The position numbers and the translations under genes are program-made. Below, piece after piece: positions 62,478 to 64,000 of a stretch of 64,000 bases of DNA (positions are counted from its first letter, which is position 1; the number at the start of each line of letters is the position of its first letter). The notes below the pieces were generated by a model. The model was not told the origin of the DNA. It saw only the letters and a list, made by a program, of their open reading frames with translations, and did not search any database. Origin of the DNA: Paenibacillus helianthi (GTDB lineage: Bacteria; Bacillota; Bacilli; Paenibacillales; Paenibacillaceae); contig NZ_LVWI01000032.1 in NCBI RefSeq assembly GCF_001909055.1, forward strand, positions 1 through 64,000, written 5' to 3'.

Positions 62478-63893
62478 TTATTTGCTGTCCATCCATTGAA
62501 AATGGAAGCTCCCCGGCTGATCCAGCCGTTCAAAGGTATGGGCTCCGAAATAATCTCTTTGGGCCTGCAGCAGGTTAGCCGGGAGACGTTCCGAACGATA
62601 GCTGTCATAATAGGCCAGGCCGGAGGCAAAGGCCGGAACCGGAATCCCTCTTTTAACGGCAATCGCAACCACATCTCTCCAGGCTTCCTGGTAGTTGTGA
62701 ACAACGCCGCTGAAATACTCATCCAGGAAAAGGTTTTTCAGCTCAGGGTCGCGGTCATAGGCGTCCTTGATATTCTGCAGGAAGCCTGCACGGATGATGC
62801 AGCCTCCACGGAAGATCATCGCAATACTGCCATAGCTCAGGTTCCAGTTATATTCGTCTGAAGCCACTCTCATCTGGGCAAAGCCCTGGGCGTAGGAGGC
62901 GATTTTGCTGGCATACAGGGCTTTGCGGACCGCTTCGATGAATTCCTTGGCATCGCCGTCATAACCCTTGACTTCAGGGCCCTTCAGACGTTTGCTCGCA
63001 GCCACGCGTTCTTCCTTCATCGCCGAGATAAACCGTGCAAAGACGGATTCAGTAATGATGGACAACGGAACGCCCAAATCGAGGGCATTTTGACTTGTCC
63101 ATTTACCTGTTCCCTTTTGTCCGGCGGAATCCAGGATGACATCGACCATCGGCTTGCCTGTATCCGGGTCAGCTTTGGCGAAAATGTCGGCTGTAATCTC
63201 AATGAGATAGCTGTTTAGCTCCCCGCGGTTCCACTCTGAGAAAATCTCATGTAACTCATGGGTGTCCAGGCCCAGTACATCCTTCAGCAGTTGATACGCT
63301 TCGCCAATAAGCTGCATATCGCCGTATTCAATGCCGTTATGCACCATTTTGACATAGTGTCCGGCACCGTCTTCTCCGATGTAGGTCGAGCAAGGATCGC
63401 CGTCCACTTTGGCAGAAATAGCTGTCAGGATCGGCTCCACCAGCTCGTAGGCATCCTTTTGTCCGCCCGGCATAATCGCCGGTCCCTTCAGCGCTCCTTC
63501 TTCACCGCCTGATACCCCTGCGCCGATAAACCGGAAGCCTTGGGCCTGCAGCTCCTTATTCCGTCTTTGCGTATCCGGGAAAAAGGCATTCCCGCCGTCA
63601 ATCAGGATATCCCCTGGCGACAAATGCGGCACCAGTTGCTGAATCGTATCATCTGTCGGTTTGCCGGCCTTGACCATGATCATGATTTTGCGCGGCGTCT
63701 CCAGGGATTCGACAAACTCTTCGATGCTGTAAGCACCGGCGAAGTTTTTACCTGCTGCTTCTGCCAGCAGCTCATCCGTTTTCTCCCGGGAACGGTTATA
63801 CAGGGCTACCGAGAACCCTTTGCTCTCCATATTCAAGGCCAGGTTCTTGCCCATGACGGCCAAGCCGACCACACCAATCTGCTGTTTACCCAT
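62478..63893 (-). CDS. gndA: 6-phosphogluconate dehydrogenase, decarboxylating
   Basis: 471-residue enzyme of the oxidative pentose phosphate pathway: 6-phosphogluconate + NADP+ to ribulose 5-phosphate + CO2 + NADPH. The N-terminal Rossmann motif is [20 protein letters not shown], the substrate site includes [20 protein letters not shown] near residues 126-145 and [20 protein letters not shown] near 184-203, and the C-terminal [13 protein letters not shown] is typical. Length is normal. AGGAGG lies just before ATG 63893. It follows a transaldolase-like gene in the same direction. Confidence 0.96.
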   Translation of the reverse strand: MGKQQIGVVGLAVMGKNLALNMESKGFSVALYNRSREKTDELLAEAAGKNFAGAYSIEEFVESLETPRKIMIMVKAGKPTDDTIQQLVPHLSPGDILIDGGNAFFPDTQRRNKELQAQGFRFIGAGVSGGEEGALKGPAIMPGGQKDAYELVEPILTAISAKVDGDPCSTYIGEDGAGHYVKMVHNGIEYGDMQLIGEAYQLLKDVLGLDTHELHEIFSEWNRGELNSYLIEITADIFAKADPDTGKPMVDVILDSAGQKGTGKWTSQNALDLGVPLSIITESVFARFISAMKEERVAASKRLKGPEVKGYDGDAKEFIEAVRKALYASKIASYAQGFAQMRVASDEYNWNLSYGSIAMIFRGGCIIRAGFLQNIKDAYDRDPELKNLFLDEYFSGVVHNYQEAWRDVVAIAVKRGIPVPAFASGLAYYDSYRSERLPANLLQAQRDYFGAHTFERLDQPGSFHFQWMDSK

Positions 63894-63926
63894 TTAATAG
63901 ACCTCCTATATATGTGCTGAGTCGTT

Positions 63927-64000
63927 TTAGACCTGCGGAGCCTTTTTCCAGTCAGCAGCGAACTTCTCCAGTCCCTGATCGGTCAGCGGATGCTTGGAGA
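63927..64000 (-). CDS. Transaldolase-like protein (C-terminal end only)
   Basis: The last 23-24 codons of a gene that enters from the right edge: SKHPLTDQGLEKFAADWKKA then PQV and TAA. This HPLTDxGxEKFxxDW ending is typical of transaldolase/fructose-6-phosphate aldolase proteins. Placed 33 bp before gndA, it would form a pentose phosphate operon. Confidence 0.65.
   Translation of the reverse strand, partial: SKHPLTDQGLEKFAADWKKAPQV

Overview
The window reads as a chromosomal segment of a Paenibacillus-like bacterium (Bacillales). Supporting signs are strong Shine-Dalgarno sites, ATG/GTG/TTG starts, YesMN two-component pairs beside LplB/YtcP-type sugar permeases, SLH-anchored surface proteins, a paeninodin-type lasso peptide cluster and an XRE-TPR/propeptide quorum-sensing pair. 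Base composition is moderately GC-rich, apart from an AT-richer stretch near 57.7-60.8 kb. All calls rest on reading the sequence; no database was searched.

Layout. 1-13.9 kb is a minus-strand alpha-mannoside locus: two-component system (yesM/yesN-like), solute-binding lipoprotein, two permeases, GH3, GH38 and a GH125 cut by the left edge. 14.2-18.4 kb holds a Ro60/Rsr-like TROVE protein, a cluster of tRNA-like and Y-RNA-like structures directly upstream on the same strand, and a divergent pair of WYL-domain regulators. 18.4-27.3 kb is mixed housekeeping and accessory content: a tandem palindromic repeat abutting the RBS of a DUF4023 gene, an acyl-CoA synthetase behind a FapR-like box, MarR/quinone reductase, a SUKH-like protein, acetyltransferases and a decayed phosphotransferase. 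27.5-34.6 kb is a lasso peptide cluster (N / D-B2-B1-K-A-C) with a 41-residue precursor. 36.3-42.4 kb is a dpp/opp-type peptide transporter operon, followed by a diguanylate cyclase and a GH94 phosphorylase. 46.6-49 kb is an nfeD-floT pair behind a c-di-AMP (ydaO-type) riboswitch. 49.6-55.8 kb is one 2067-residue surface protein with 17 near-identical 82-residue repeats and three SLH domains. 56.1-60.4 kb holds small VOC and YCII proteins, a metallo-hydrolase remnant, and an SDR-hydrolase fusion with its TetR regulator and matching operators. 60.8-62.3 kb is an XRE-TPR receptor with an overlapping exported propeptide. The right edge has gndA and the end of a transaldolase-like gene (pentose phosphate pathway).

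Most notable. (1) The rsr upstream RNA: one unit carries every arm of a tRNA(Asn)-like cloverleaf in circularly permuted order, with the acceptor stem closed by a four-base loop. A central hairpin and a second reduced unit with the same closing stem follow it. With two WYL regulators and no RtcB ligase nearby, this could be a variant Ro60/Y-RNA system. (2) The receptor/propeptide quorum-sensing pair. (3) The c-di-AMP riboswitch placed ahead of a flotillin operon. (4) A new paeninodin-like lasso precursor with its kinase.
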